The notes under the pieces were generated by a model. The model saw only the letters and a program-made list of their open reading frames with translations. It searched no databases and had not been told where the DNA came from. From Microbispora rosea (GTDB lineage: Bacteria > Actinomycetota > Actinomycetes > Streptosporangiales > Streptosporangiaceae), in the NCBI RefSeq assembly GCF_900156315.1, contig NZ_FTNI01000017.1, positions 1 to 64,000 of the forward strand: a stretch of 64,000 bases of DNA. The letters are read 5' to 3'. The translations under genes and the position numbers were made by a program. Positions 44,745 through 52,612 of the stretch are shown one piece after another (within the stretch, counting starts at the first letter, position 1; every line of letters starts with the position of its first letter).

Positions 44745-45278
44745 ATGGACAGCAGCACGGTGGCGTTCGCGACCGTACCGACCAGGCTGGGCGACGTGCT
44801 CGCCGCCGTCACCGAGGACGGGGTCGCCGCGACGCACTTCCAGGACGACCCCCGGCTCAGGGAGCGGATCGCCGACCGCCTCGGCATGGCCGTCGCCGAC
44901 GACCCGGTCCGTACGGCCGCCGCGGGGCAGGAGCTGACGGCGTACTTCCGGGGCGAGCTGAAGGAGTTCCGCGTGCCGGTGGACTGGCGGCTCATGTCGC
45001 CGCTGCAGCGGCAGGTCCTCGGCACGTTGTTCGCGACCGTCCCGTACGGCGAGGTGGTGACGTACGGGGAGCTGGCGGCGCGGAGCGGCACGGGGGTCCC
45101 GGCGCGGGCCATCGGCTCGATCATGGGCGCCAACCCGCTCCCGATCATCGTTCCGTGCCACCGGGTCGTGGCGAGCAACGGGCTCGGCGGCTTCAGCGGC
45201 GGCGAGGGCGTGGAGTCCAAGCGGTGGCTGCTCACTCTCGAAGGCCACCTGCCTCCCACCCTCGACTGGGACATCTGA
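44745..45278 (+). CDS. ogt: Methylated-DNA-protein-cysteine methyltransferase
   Basis: 177 aa. Active-site PCHRV with acceptor Cys at 138, DNA-binding HTH segment with arginine finger (VPARAIGSIMGANP), and the C-terminal GGFSGGEGVESKRWLL. Repairs O6-alkylguanine by taking the alkyl group onto its own cysteine, a single-use protein. An in-frame ATG 9 bp earlier is possible. Confidence 0.95.
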   Translation: MDSSTVAFATVPTRLGDVLAAVTEDGVAATHFQDDPRLRERIADRLGMAVADDPVRTAAAGQELTAYFRGELKEFRVPVDWRLMSPLQRQVLGTLFATVPYGEVVTYGELAARSGTGVPARAIGSIMGANPLPIIVPCHRVVASNGLGGFSGGEGVESKRWLLTLEGHLPPTLDWDI

Positions 45279-45305
45279 CCTCCCCGCCGCTGGGACACTG
45301 GACGG

Positions 45306-46217
45306 GTGGGGCAACTACCGGTGATCGCCGTCGTGGGCGCGACCGCGGCGGGCAAGTCCGACCTGGCCGTCGAGCTGGCGCTCCGTCTGCACGGCGAGGT
45401 GATCAACACCGACTCCATGCAGCTCTACGAGGGCATGGACATCGGCACGGCCAAGCTCTCCATGGAGGAGCGGCGCGGCGTCCCCCATCATCTGCTGGAC
45501 CTCTGGCCGGTGACGCGGACCGCCAGCGTGGCCGAGTATCAGCGGCTCGTCCGCCCGCTGATGGATGATCTACGCTCCCGCGGCCGGGTGCCCGTGCTGG
45601 CGGGCGGCTCCGGGCTCTACGTGCGCGCCGCGATCGACGATCTGGAGTTTCCGGGGACCGACCCGGACGCGCGGGCCCGGCTGGAGAAGGAGCTCGCCGC
45701 GACCGGCCCGGCGCCCCTGTACGAGCGGCTCAAGGGTCTCGACCCGGTGGCCGCGGACAACATCCTGCCGAGCAACGGCCGCAGGATCGTCCGCGCGCTG
45801 GAGGTCATCGAGCTGTCCGGGCGGCCGTTCTCCGCCACGATGCCGTCGTACGACGCGGTCTACGACAGCGTGCAGATCGGGGTCGAGGTGCCGCGGCCGG
45901 TCCTCGACGAGCGGATCGAGCGCAGGGTCGCCCTCATGTGGGAGGCCGGGCTGGTGGACGAGGTGCGCGCGCTCGCGGCGCGCGGCCTGGCGGACGGCAG
46001 GACCGCCAGCCGGGCGCTCGGATACGCGCAGGTGCTGCGCTTCCTTTCGGGGGAGTGGACCGAGGAGCAGGCGCGGGAGGAGACGGTGCGCGCGACGCGC
46101 AGGTTCGCCCGGCGGCAGGAGTCGTGGTTCCGCCGCGACCCCCGGGTGGTGTGGCTGCCGTTCGACGCGCCTGATCTGGCCGACCGCGCGATCGCCGTGA
46201 TCACCGGCTCCTCCTAG
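45306..46217 (+). CDS. miaA: tRNA dimethylallyltransferase MiaA
   Basis: 303 aa from a GTG start. P-loop GATAAGKS, then DSMQLYEGMDIGTAK (tRNA and substrate recognition), PVLAGGSGLYVRA, and the basic RRFARRQESWFRRD. Transfers dimethylallyl to A37 of tRNA. Starts 27 bp after ogt, and dapF follows after 9 bp. Confidence 0.96.
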   Translation: MGQLPVIAVVGATAAGKSDLAVELALRLHGEVINTDSMQLYEGMDIGTAKLSMEERRGVPHHLLDLWPVTRTASVAEYQRLVRPLMDDLRSRGRVPVLAGGSGLYVRAAIDDLEFPGTDPDARARLEKELAATGPAPLYERLKGLDPVAADNILPSNGRRIVRALEVIELSGRPFSATMPSYDAVYDSVQIGVEVPRPVLDERIERRVALMWEAGLVDEVRALAARGLADGRTASRALGYAQVLRFLSGEWTEEQAREETVRATRRFARRQESWFRRDPRVVWLPFDAPDLADRAIAVITGSS

Positions 46218-46226
46218 ACTGCTGCC

Positions 46227-47039
46227 ATGCGGTTTCTGAAGGGCCACGGCACCGAGAACGACTTCGTCATCCTGCCGGACGCCGACGCCACGCTGGACCT
46301 GTCCCCGGTGGACGTCGCGGCGCTGTGCGACCGGCGCGCGGGCATCGGCGCCGACGGGGTGCTGCGCGTGGTGCCCACCAAGCTCTGCCCCGAGGCGGCC
46401 GGGCTGGCCGGCGAGGCCGAGTGGTTCATGGACTACCGCAACGCGGACGGCGGCATCCCCGAGATGTGCGGCAACGGCGTCAGGGTCTTCGCCCGCTACC
46501 TCGTGGACGCGGGCCTCGCGGCGCCCGGCGAGTTCGCCGTCGCCACCCGCGGAGGCGTCAAGCGCGTACGGCTCGGGGCGACGGGCGACGTGACCGTGGA
46601 CATGGGCATGCCGCGGGTGCTGGGGGACAGCCGCGCGCTCGTCGACGGGCGCGAGTGCCGCGGCGTGAACGTGAACATGGGCAACCCCCACCTGGCGTGC
46701 GCCGTGGAGGAGCCGGTGGCCGGGTTCGACCTCGGCCGCGAGCCCGGCTTCGACCGCGGGGTCTACCCCGAGGGCGTCAACGTCGAGATCTTCAACATGG
46801 TGGGCGACCACAGGGTGTCCATGCGGGTGCACGAGCGGGGCTCGGGGGAGACGCGCTCGTGCGGCACCGGGGCGGTCGCGACGGCCGTCGCCGCCGCCCA
46901 CGCCGCCGGCGAGACCACCGGCACGTGGGAGGTACGGATCCTCGGCGGCACCGTCACCGTCACGCTGGAGGAGGACACGAGCTACCTGTCCGGGCCCGCC
47001 GTCCTCGTCGCCTCGGGCGAGTGGCCCGCCGTTCTCTGA
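46227..47039 (+). CDS. dapF: Diaminopimelate epimerase DapF
   Basis: 270 aa. Catalytic cysteines C81 (EMCGNGVR) and C212 (RSCGTGAVA) flank the two-fold-related halves. Converts LL- to meso-diaminopimelate for lysine and for the meso-Dap peptidoglycan of this order. Follows miaA by 9 bp, the usual actinobacterial arrangement. Confidence 0.96.
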   Translation: MRFLKGHGTENDFVILPDADATLDLSPVDVAALCDRRAGIGADGVLRVVPTKLCPEAAGLAGEAEWFMDYRNADGGIPEMCGNGVRVFARYLVDAGLAAPGEFAVATRGGVKRVRLGATGDVTVDMGMPRVLGDSRALVDGRECRGVNVNMGNPHLACAVEEPVAGFDLGREPGFDRGVYPEGVNVEIFNMVGDHRVSMRVHERGSGETRSCGTGAVATAVAAAHAAGETTGTWEVRILGGTVTVTLEEDTSYLSGPAVLVASGEWPAVL

Positions 47040-47111
47040 CCGTTTCAGGGACTTGCAGAACCTTGTTCTGATCGGCCACCCTGAGTCTGGAGATCAGACC
47101 GAGGAGGGCGC

Positions 47112-47879
47112 ATGGACCCGCGTGACGCGGTGGTGGAGACGAAGGCGGCCATCGGGGCCCTCGGCGGGGGCTTCATGCTGTCGAGGGAGGCCAAGGCGCT
47201 GTGCGAGCGTCACGGCCTCGGCCCGCGGGAGATGTACTTCCGCGGCAGGTGCGGCGTCCTCGGCGAGGTGGACGCCGATGTCGTGCTCGCGGCGGTCGTC
47301 TTCTTCCCGGCGGGGCACGTCCGCGAGTCGTGGGAGGGCGGGCGCAAGCTCGCCGCCGAGGAGGCCGCCGCGCTCTACGCCGGCGCCTGCCACGACTGGG
47401 GACGGCGCAGGCTCGCCGGGCTCGGGAACGCCGACCGGCTGGCCGAGCTGCTCGCGGCCGTCGCCGACGGAGCGGACGCGTTCTGCGCGCCGCTGTTCGC
47501 CGGATGGCGGGCCATGCCGCGGCCCGGCGGCGGGCCCGCCCTGGCGGCCCATCTGCTGCACGTCGTGCGGGAGCTGCGCGGCGCCCGGCACGCGACGGCC
47601 GTGGTGGCGCAGGGACTCGGCCCGCTGGAGGCCACCCTCGTGGGTGCGGACGGCACCGGGACTCCGATCCCTTACGACCGCACCGCCGACGTCGCCCGAT
47701 TCCTCGCCTGGCCCGAGCCCTACCCCGTGCCGTCGGCGGAGGCGGCGGAGCGCAGGGCCAGGGCGGAGGAGCTGACCGACGATCTCGTCGCCCGCGCCTA
47801 CGCGGCGCTCGGCCCGGCGGAGCTCGCCGAACTCTCTGGCCTGCTCCGGGAGGCGTCCGGGGCGGCCCGGGCGCGCTGA
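47112..47879 (+). CDS. SCO6745-family protein
   Basis: 255 aa, soluble, all-helical in appearance. Resembles the actinobacterial SCO6745 family, with GRCGVLGEVDADVVLAAVVFFP and the His/Trp-containing ALYAGACHDWGRRRL segment. Function not established. A GAGGAGG ribosome site lies just before the ATG. Confidence 0.75.
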   Translation: MDPRDAVVETKAAIGALGGGFMLSREAKALCERHGLGPREMYFRGRCGVLGEVDADVVLAAVVFFPAGHVRESWEGGRKLAAEEAAALYAGACHDWGRRRLAGLGNADRLAELLAAVADGADAFCAPLFAGWRAMPRPGGGPALAAHLLHVVRELRGARHATAVVAQGLGPLEATLVGADGTGTPIPYDRTADVARFLAWPEPYPVPSAEAAERRARAEELTDDLVARAYAALGPAELAELSGLLREASGAARAR

Positions 47880-47945
47880 CGCGCCGGTGAGCAGAAGGCC
47901 GCGTTCGTTTGGGTCATGGTCGGCGACCTGGCAGACTGACTGCTC

Positions 47946-50222
47946 ATGGACGTGGACATCTGGGCCTGGGTCGGTGGCACCCAGCGTGAACTGCACGAGG
48001 CTGGCAACACGGGGCTGGCCATGGCGCTGGGTGACGTGCCGGCGCAGGCGCTGGAGGGCCGTTTCACCCAGCTCGACGTCGTGGCGCCGGCGATCGCGCA
48101 GCACGCGGAGACGCTGGAGAAGCCGTGGCTGGAGTTCTTCGCGCGCTACTGGCACCTGCTCGGCCGGGTGGGTGACCGGGCGATCGGCGCGGCCGCGCTC
48201 GACGACGCCGTCGCGCTGGCGGACTTCGCCCAGCGTGACGACGTCCGCGACTGTCCCGCGGCCCCCGGCGCCGTGGAGATCCTGGCGATGGTCCAGGCGA
48301 ACACCGACGGCCCCGGTTATGCCGAGACCCGGCTCGCCGCCCTGGGCGCCGCCCTCGACGGCGTCGGCCCCGACTCGCTCGCCTTCTCCGGCCTGGCCAC
48401 GCAGTACGTCGCGGCGCTGATCGACGCCGGCCAGGCGGCCGAGGCCGTCGCGTACGCCGAGGCGGCGGTTGAGCGCCTGCGCGGAGAGGGCCGCGAGGCG
48501 AGCTGGGAGCTGGGCGCCGCCTCCGCGCGCGCCCTGCTCGCGGCCGGACGCCCGGACGACGCCCTGACCGCGCTCGACGCCTCGACCGGCTTCAAGCCGG
48601 ACGACCCGGTCGCGAAGGGCCGCCGCGAGACCCTGCTCAGGTCGCAGGTGCTGGCCACCCTCGGCAGGGTGCAGGAGGCCGTTGACGCGCTGCCCGACCT
48701 CGACGTCGTGGGCGACCACGCACGCGAATGGGTGGAGTGGGCGCGCACCGTCCGCATGCTGACCGAGGGCATCGCCAACACCTGGCAGCTCGGGCGCATC
48801 CTGCGTCAGTGGATCACCTACTTCGAGAGCGTGGGCGGCCACCGCGCCAGGTTCGAGCTGGCGCTGACGGCCGGGCACCTGGCGGTCGCCCGGCAGGGCC
48901 TGTGGCAGGCCCGCCTGCTGGCCGACTACGCCGAGGCCGCGATCGCCGCCCTCCGCGTCACCGAGGGACTGGCCGAGCGGGTGGCCGAGCTGCGCGCCGC
49001 CGCCGACGCCGCCAAGGAGCTTCCGGCGCCCGGCCCCCGCGACGAGCTGGTCGCCTACTTCGACGCCGCCGACGGCCGCACGGCCGACCCCGAGCGGTGG
49101 GTGGGGTGGCTGTGGCCGCTGTCGGGCACCGACCTCGAGGCCACCCGGCGCCACACCACGACGCTCGGGTTCCTCGGCTACGCCCCGGTGGGCGCCGATG
49201 TCTACTGGAAGACGGTCGTCGAGGACGGCGACCCCGCCGCCGCCGGCGACGAGGACATCTCCTACCTCACCGGCCTGCTCATCGAGGCCGGGCAGGACGA
49301 GCGGGTGGAGACCCTGGCGACCCGGCTGCCGGAGACCCGTTCGCACCTCGCGCTCGCCCGGCTCCACCGCGCGCGCGAGCGCTGGGAGCAGACGGCGGCC
49401 GAGGCCGAGCAGGCGGTCGCCCACGAGGGCGGGCTGGAGGCGCGCCGGCTGTGGTCGGGCGCCGTGCAGCAGCTCGGCGACAACGCCAAGGCGGCCGAGA
49501 TCATCAAGCCGCTCGTCGACTCCGGTGAGGGCGAGGAGGAGGACGTCTGGCGGCTCATCGTCCTGTCCACCGCCGTGGAGGACTGGGCGACCGTCCGCGC
49601 GGCGGGCGCCAAGCTCGGCATGCCGATCGAGCCGGGAGAGGGCCCGATCGAGGAGGAGTGGCACCTGGTCCGGGTGATCCTCCCCGCCCCCGACGGCAGC
49701 CAGCGGGAGGTGCTCGCCGTACGGACCGGACCGGCCACCGCGCGCCTCGCGATCCCGCAGCCGCGTGGCATGGAATACAACGCGGGCGACGTGGTCGTGA
49801 TCGACCCCCGGCCGCTGGAGCCGATCCCGGAGAACGAGCAGGAGCGGGAGAGCTTCGTCATCCCGTTCGCCGGGGTGACGATGTTGCGCCCGGGCGGCTA
49901 CACGAGCTGGTTCTTCGACGGCGCGGCGCCCTCCGAGGACGAGTGGGCCGAGTTCAACGAGGTCCTCGCCGAGCGCGGCTGGCCCATGTGGGTCTACAGC
50001 GACGAGAACTACCGCGTCACCCACCCCGCCACCGGCGAGCAGCTTCCCGGCGTGTTCGGCTGGATCGCGATCCCGCCCACCGTGGGGCCGGCGGAGCTCG
50101 ACGCCGTCCTCGACGACGTCACCGAGCAGTGGTCCCACCCGCTTGCGTGGCTCGACCTCGCCCGCGAGGTCGGCATCGAGGCCGAGCGGCACGAGCGGAT
50201 CTCCAAGGAGTACGGCCTCTGA
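47946..50222 (+). CDS. Large TPR-like helical-repeat protein
   Basis: 758 aa, cytoplasmic (no signal or membrane segment). The first about 560 residues are Ala/Leu-rich helical repeats of TPR character (for example LIDAGQAAEAVAYAEAAVERL and ARALLAAGRPDDALTALD). The C-terminal about 200 residues form a separate beta-rich acidic domain (VIDPRPLEPIPENEQERESF, GGYTSWFFDG). I recognise no named family. The acidic charge and repeats suggest a scaffold. It may be a single-gene unit between the SCO6745 gene and the SDR. Confidence 0.75.
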   Translation: MDVDIWAWVGGTQRELHEAGNTGLAMALGDVPAQALEGRFTQLDVVAPAIAQHAETLEKPWLEFFARYWHLLGRVGDRAIGAAALDDAVALADFAQRDDVRDCPAAPGAVEILAMVQANTDGPGYAETRLAALGAALDGVGPDSLAFSGLATQYVAALIDAGQAAEAVAYAEAAVERLRGEGREASWELGAASARALLAAGRPDDALTALDASTGFKPDDPVAKGRRETLLRSQVLATLGRVQEAVDALPDLDVVGDHAREWVEWARTVRMLTEGIANTWQLGRILRQWITYFESVGGHRARFELALTAGHLAVARQGLWQARLLADYAEAAIAALRVTEGLAERVAELRAAADAAKELPAPGPRDELVAYFDAADGRTADPERWVGWLWPLSGTDLEATRRHTTTLGFLGYAPVGADVYWKTVVEDGDPAAAGDEDISYLTGLLIEAGQDERVETLATRLPETRSHLALARLHRARERWEQTAAEAEQAVAHEGGLEARRLWSGAVQQLGDNAKAAEIIKPLVDSGEGEEEDVWRLIVLSTAVEDWATVRAAGAKLGMPIEPGEGPIEEEWHLVRVILPAPDGSQREVLAVRTGPATARLAIPQPRGMEYNAGDVVVIDPRPLEPIPENEQERESFVIPFAGVTMLRPGGYTSWFFDGAAPSEDEWAEFNEVLAERGWPMWVYSDENYRVTHPATGEQLPGVFGWIAIPPTVGPAELDAVLDDVTEQWSHPLAWLDLAREVGIEAERHERISKEYGL

Positions 50223-50291
50223 TCCGCCTGCCCGCCACCCTGGCGGAACCTTGCTCTAGAGTCGGATTCGATTCGTGAGCGAGGAGGCGGC

Positions 50292-51053
50292 GTGATCCTG
50301 GACCGGTTCCGTCTGGACGGCAAGGTGGCCATCGTGACGGGAGCCTCGTCGGGGCTCGGCGTCGCCTTCGCCAGGGGCCTCGCGGAGGCGGGCGCCGACG
50401 TGGTGATCGGGGCCCGCCGTCCCGAAGGGCTGGAGCGGACGCGGCGGCTGGTCGAGGAGACCGGCCGCCGCTGCCTCGCGGTCCCCACCGACGTGTCGGT
50501 CCCCGAGGAGTGCCAGGCCCTCGTCGACGCGGCCATGGGCGAGTTCGGCCGGGTCGACGTGCTGATCAACAACGCGGGCGTCGGCACGGCCGTGCCCGCC
50601 CTGCGGGAGACACCCGGAGAGTTCCGCCGGGTGCTCGACGTCAATGTGAACGGCACCTACTGGATGGCCCAGGCCTGCGCCCGCGTCATGCGGCCGGGCT
50701 CGTCGATCGTCAACATCGGCAGCGTGCTCGGTGAGACCACGGCCGGGCTGCCGCAGGCGGCCTACAGCGCGTCGAAGGCCGCCGTCGTCGGGCTCACCCG
50801 CGACCTCGCCCAGCAGTGGACCTCGCGCCGCGGCATCCGGGTCAACTGCCTGGAGCCGGGCTTCTTCGACTCCGAGATGACCGCGCAGTATCCCGACGGC
50901 TACCTCGACCGCATGCGGGAGCAGCGGGTGCTGATGAAGCGCTCGGGCGACCCGCGGGAGCTCGTCGCCGCCGCCGTCTTCCTCGCCTCCGACGCCGGCT
51001 CGTACGTCACCGGGGCCGTGCTCCCGGTCGACGGAGGCATCCTCGCCACCTGA
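50292..51053 (+). CDS. Short-chain dehydrogenase/reductase
   Basis: 253 aa from a GTG start, with GAGGAGG upstream. NAD(P)-binding TGASSGLG (17-24), NNAG motif, and catalytic Ser (NIGSVLG), Tyr and Lys (YSASK). The Arg pair in GARRP after strand 2 suggests NADPH preference. Substrate unknown. The last codons (CTC GCC ACC TGA) are repeated downstream in a 48-bp tandem array. Confidence 0.9.
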   Translation: MILDRFRLDGKVAIVTGASSGLGVAFARGLAEAGADVVIGARRPEGLERTRRLVEETGRRCLAVPTDVSVPEECQALVDAAMGEFGRVDVLINNAGVGTAVPALRETPGEFRRVLDVNVNGTYWMAQACARVMRPGSSIVNIGSVLGETTAGLPQAAYSASKAAVVGLTRDLAQQWTSRRGIRVNCLEPGFFDSEMTAQYPDGYLDRMREQRVLMKRSGDPRELVAAAVFLASDAGSYVTGAVLPVDGGILAT

Positions 51054-51218
51054 GCCGGTCATGACGCGTGCCGCATCGGCGGGCGCGTTCTCGGACCCGA
51101 GCCGGTCATGACGCGTACCGCATCGGCGGCCGCGTTCTCGCCACCTGGGCCGGTCATGACGCGTGCCGCCGTGCCGGGCGGCGCTCTCGCCACCTGAGCC
51201 CGTCACGACGACGCTGCC
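51042..51218. repeat. ~48-bp tandem array that includes the SDR stop codon
   Basis: Copies start at 51042, 51090, 51137 and 51186 (last one partial), 47-49 bp each. Each begins with CTCGCCACCTGAGCC or a close variant, so the SDR terminal codons and stop are part of the unit; GGTCATGACGCGT is another constant block. Open frames across the array are not conserved between copies. Confidence 0.93.
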
Positions 51219-51544
51219 GCCTCCCCAGGGCGGGTCCTCACGCCGCGCCGCCGCGCCTTCACTGCCGGGTACGGCCCGTGGGGAGAAAGATCACCGGACG
51301 GTCACGATATGGAGATTAGGTGGCATTTTTCACCATATGAAGGGCAGCAGGGCCCTAGCCTCAGACCTGTTGTCAAAACAGGATCCGTGTTGCGCCTAGC
51401 GCAACGCCTGTGCGTGTGCCCTGAGGAGTCGTTGGCCCCCCGCTCTTCATTCACGGCGTTCGAGCGGCAGCCCTCGCGCCGTGCTTTGGCGTTTCCGGGC
51501 GTCCACGCCGCCTCGCGGGCGAGCGCCAAGTGAGGGGAATCAGA
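51219..51544 (+). other. Leader region of the betaine-transporter operon
   Basis: No gene is supported between the tandem array and the GTG at 51545. The region has a potential branched RNA structure (51307-51438, separate entry) and, nearer the gene, inverted pairs CACGGCG/CGCCGTG (51452-51458 with 51477-51483) and TTGGCG/CGCCAA (51485-51490 with 51524-51529), the last next to the ribosome site. A 74-codon open frame (51309-51533) lacks a ribosome site. Confidence 0.5.
51307..51438 (+). ncRNA. Candidate structured leader RNA (cis-regulatory)
   Basis: Pairings seen: ATATGG/CCATAT (51307-51312 with 51333-51338); outer GGGCC/GGCCC (51350-51354 with 51434-51438); CCTCAG/CTGAGG (51359-51364 with 51421-51426); hairpin CCTGTT-GTCAA-AACAGG (51366-51382); hairpin GTTGCGC-CTA-GCGCAAC (51389-51405). 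Together they draw a three-way junction. AGGGCA (51341-51346) can instead pair with TGCCCT (51417-51422), which would break the CCTCAG helix. This is what a switch looks like, but no known riboswitch class is recognised and no folding was computed. Confidence 0.4.
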
Positions 51545-52612
51545 GTGGGCACAGCCGCGATCGAGGTTCGCGGGCTCTGGAAGATCTTCGGTCCCAAGGC
51601 CGACCGGATCATCGGCAGCCCCGACGCAGATCTGGAGCCCGCGCAACTGCGGGCGAAGACGGGGTGCACCGCCGCCGTCAGGGACGTCAGCTTCGAGGTA
51701 CGCCCGGGCGAGGTCTTCGTCGTCATGGGCCTTTCCGGCAGCGGCAAGTCGACGCTGGTGCGCTGTCTCACCCGGCTGATCGAGCCGACGGCGGGCGAAC
51801 TGCGCATCGACGGCCAGGACGTGCGCGCCATGTCGGCCAAGCAGTTGCGTGAGCTTCGCCGCCACCGTGTGAGCATGGTCTTCCAGCACTTCGGGCTGCT
51901 GCCGCACCGGAAGGTCGTGGACAACGTCGGCTACGGCCTGGAGATCCAGGGCGTCGGAAGGGCCGAGCGGCACGAGAAGGCCCGGCGCATCCTGTCGCTG
52001 GTCGGGCTGGAGGGCCATGAGGACTCCTACCCCGAGCAGCTGTCGGGCGGCATGCAGCAGCGGGTGGGGCTGGCCAGAGCGCTCGCCGTCGACCCCGAGG
52101 TCCTGCTGTTCGACGAGCCGTTCAGCGCGCTCGACCCGCTGATCCGCCGCGACATGCAGGCCGAGGTCATCCGGCTGCACCGCGAGGTCGGCAAGACCAT
52201 GGTCTTCATCACCCACGACCTGTCCGAGGCGCTCAAGCTCGGCGAGCGCATCGCGATCATGCGGGCGGGCGCGATCGTGCAGGTGGGCACCCCCGAGGAG
52301 CTGGTGGGCGCGCCCGCCGACGACTACGTGGCCGACTTCGTGCGGGACGTCCCCCGGGCGCAGGTGCTGTCGCTGCGCTGGATCTCCCGCGACCCCGAGC
52401 CCGACGAGCCGCTCGACGGTCCCGAGCTCCCCGCCGACACCGTGATCCACGACGCGGTCCCGGCCGCGATGGCGTCCGACCGGCCCATCCGGGTCGTCGC
52501 CGACGGCGAACTGGTCGGCGTGGTGAGCCGCGTCGACCTCCTCGGCGCGGTGCGGCCCGGGACCGGGCCCGTGGCGGTCGCCGCTTCCGCCGGCGCGACC
52601 GGGGAGGCGTAG
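51545..52612 (+). CDS. Glycine betaine/proline ABC transporter ATPase (ProV/OpuAA type)
   Basis: 355 aa from a GTG with AGGGGA 6 bp upstream (a GTG at 51530 lacks one). Walker [10 protein letters not shown], signature LSGGMQQR, Walker [12 protein letters not shown] and switch [10 protein letters not shown]. The long N-terminal part before Walker A is typical of ProV. The C-terminal tail holds one CBS-like stretch ([26 protein letters not shown]), the domain that senses ionic strength in OpuA. First gene of an osmolyte-uptake operon. Confidence 0.9.
   Translation: MGTAAIEVRGLWKIFGPKADRIIGSPDADLEPAQLRAKTGCTAAVRDVSFEVRPGEVFVVMGLSGSGKSTLVRCLTRLIEPTAGELRIDGQDVRAMSAKQLRELRRHRVSMVFQHFGLLPHRKVVDNVGYGLEIQGVGRAERHEKARRILSLVGLEGHEDSYPEQLSGGMQQRVGLARALAVDPEVLLFDEPFSALDPLIRRDMQAEVIRLHREVGKTMVFITHDLSEALKLGERIAIMRAGAIVQVGTPEELVGAPADDYVADFVRDVPRAQVLSLRWISRDPEPDEPLDGPELPADTVIHDAVPAAMASDRPIRVVADGELVGVVSRVDLLGAVRPGTGPVAVAASAGATGEA

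Noticed and set aside
47094-50192. 1032-codon minus-strand frame opposite the TPR gene
   Set aside because: A GC-driven shadow of three real plus-strand genes; no ribosome site or domain.
51309-51533. 74-codon leader peptide before the betaine operon
   Set aside because: No ribosome site, and its start codon lies in a potential RNA stem. Left as a remark in the leader entry.
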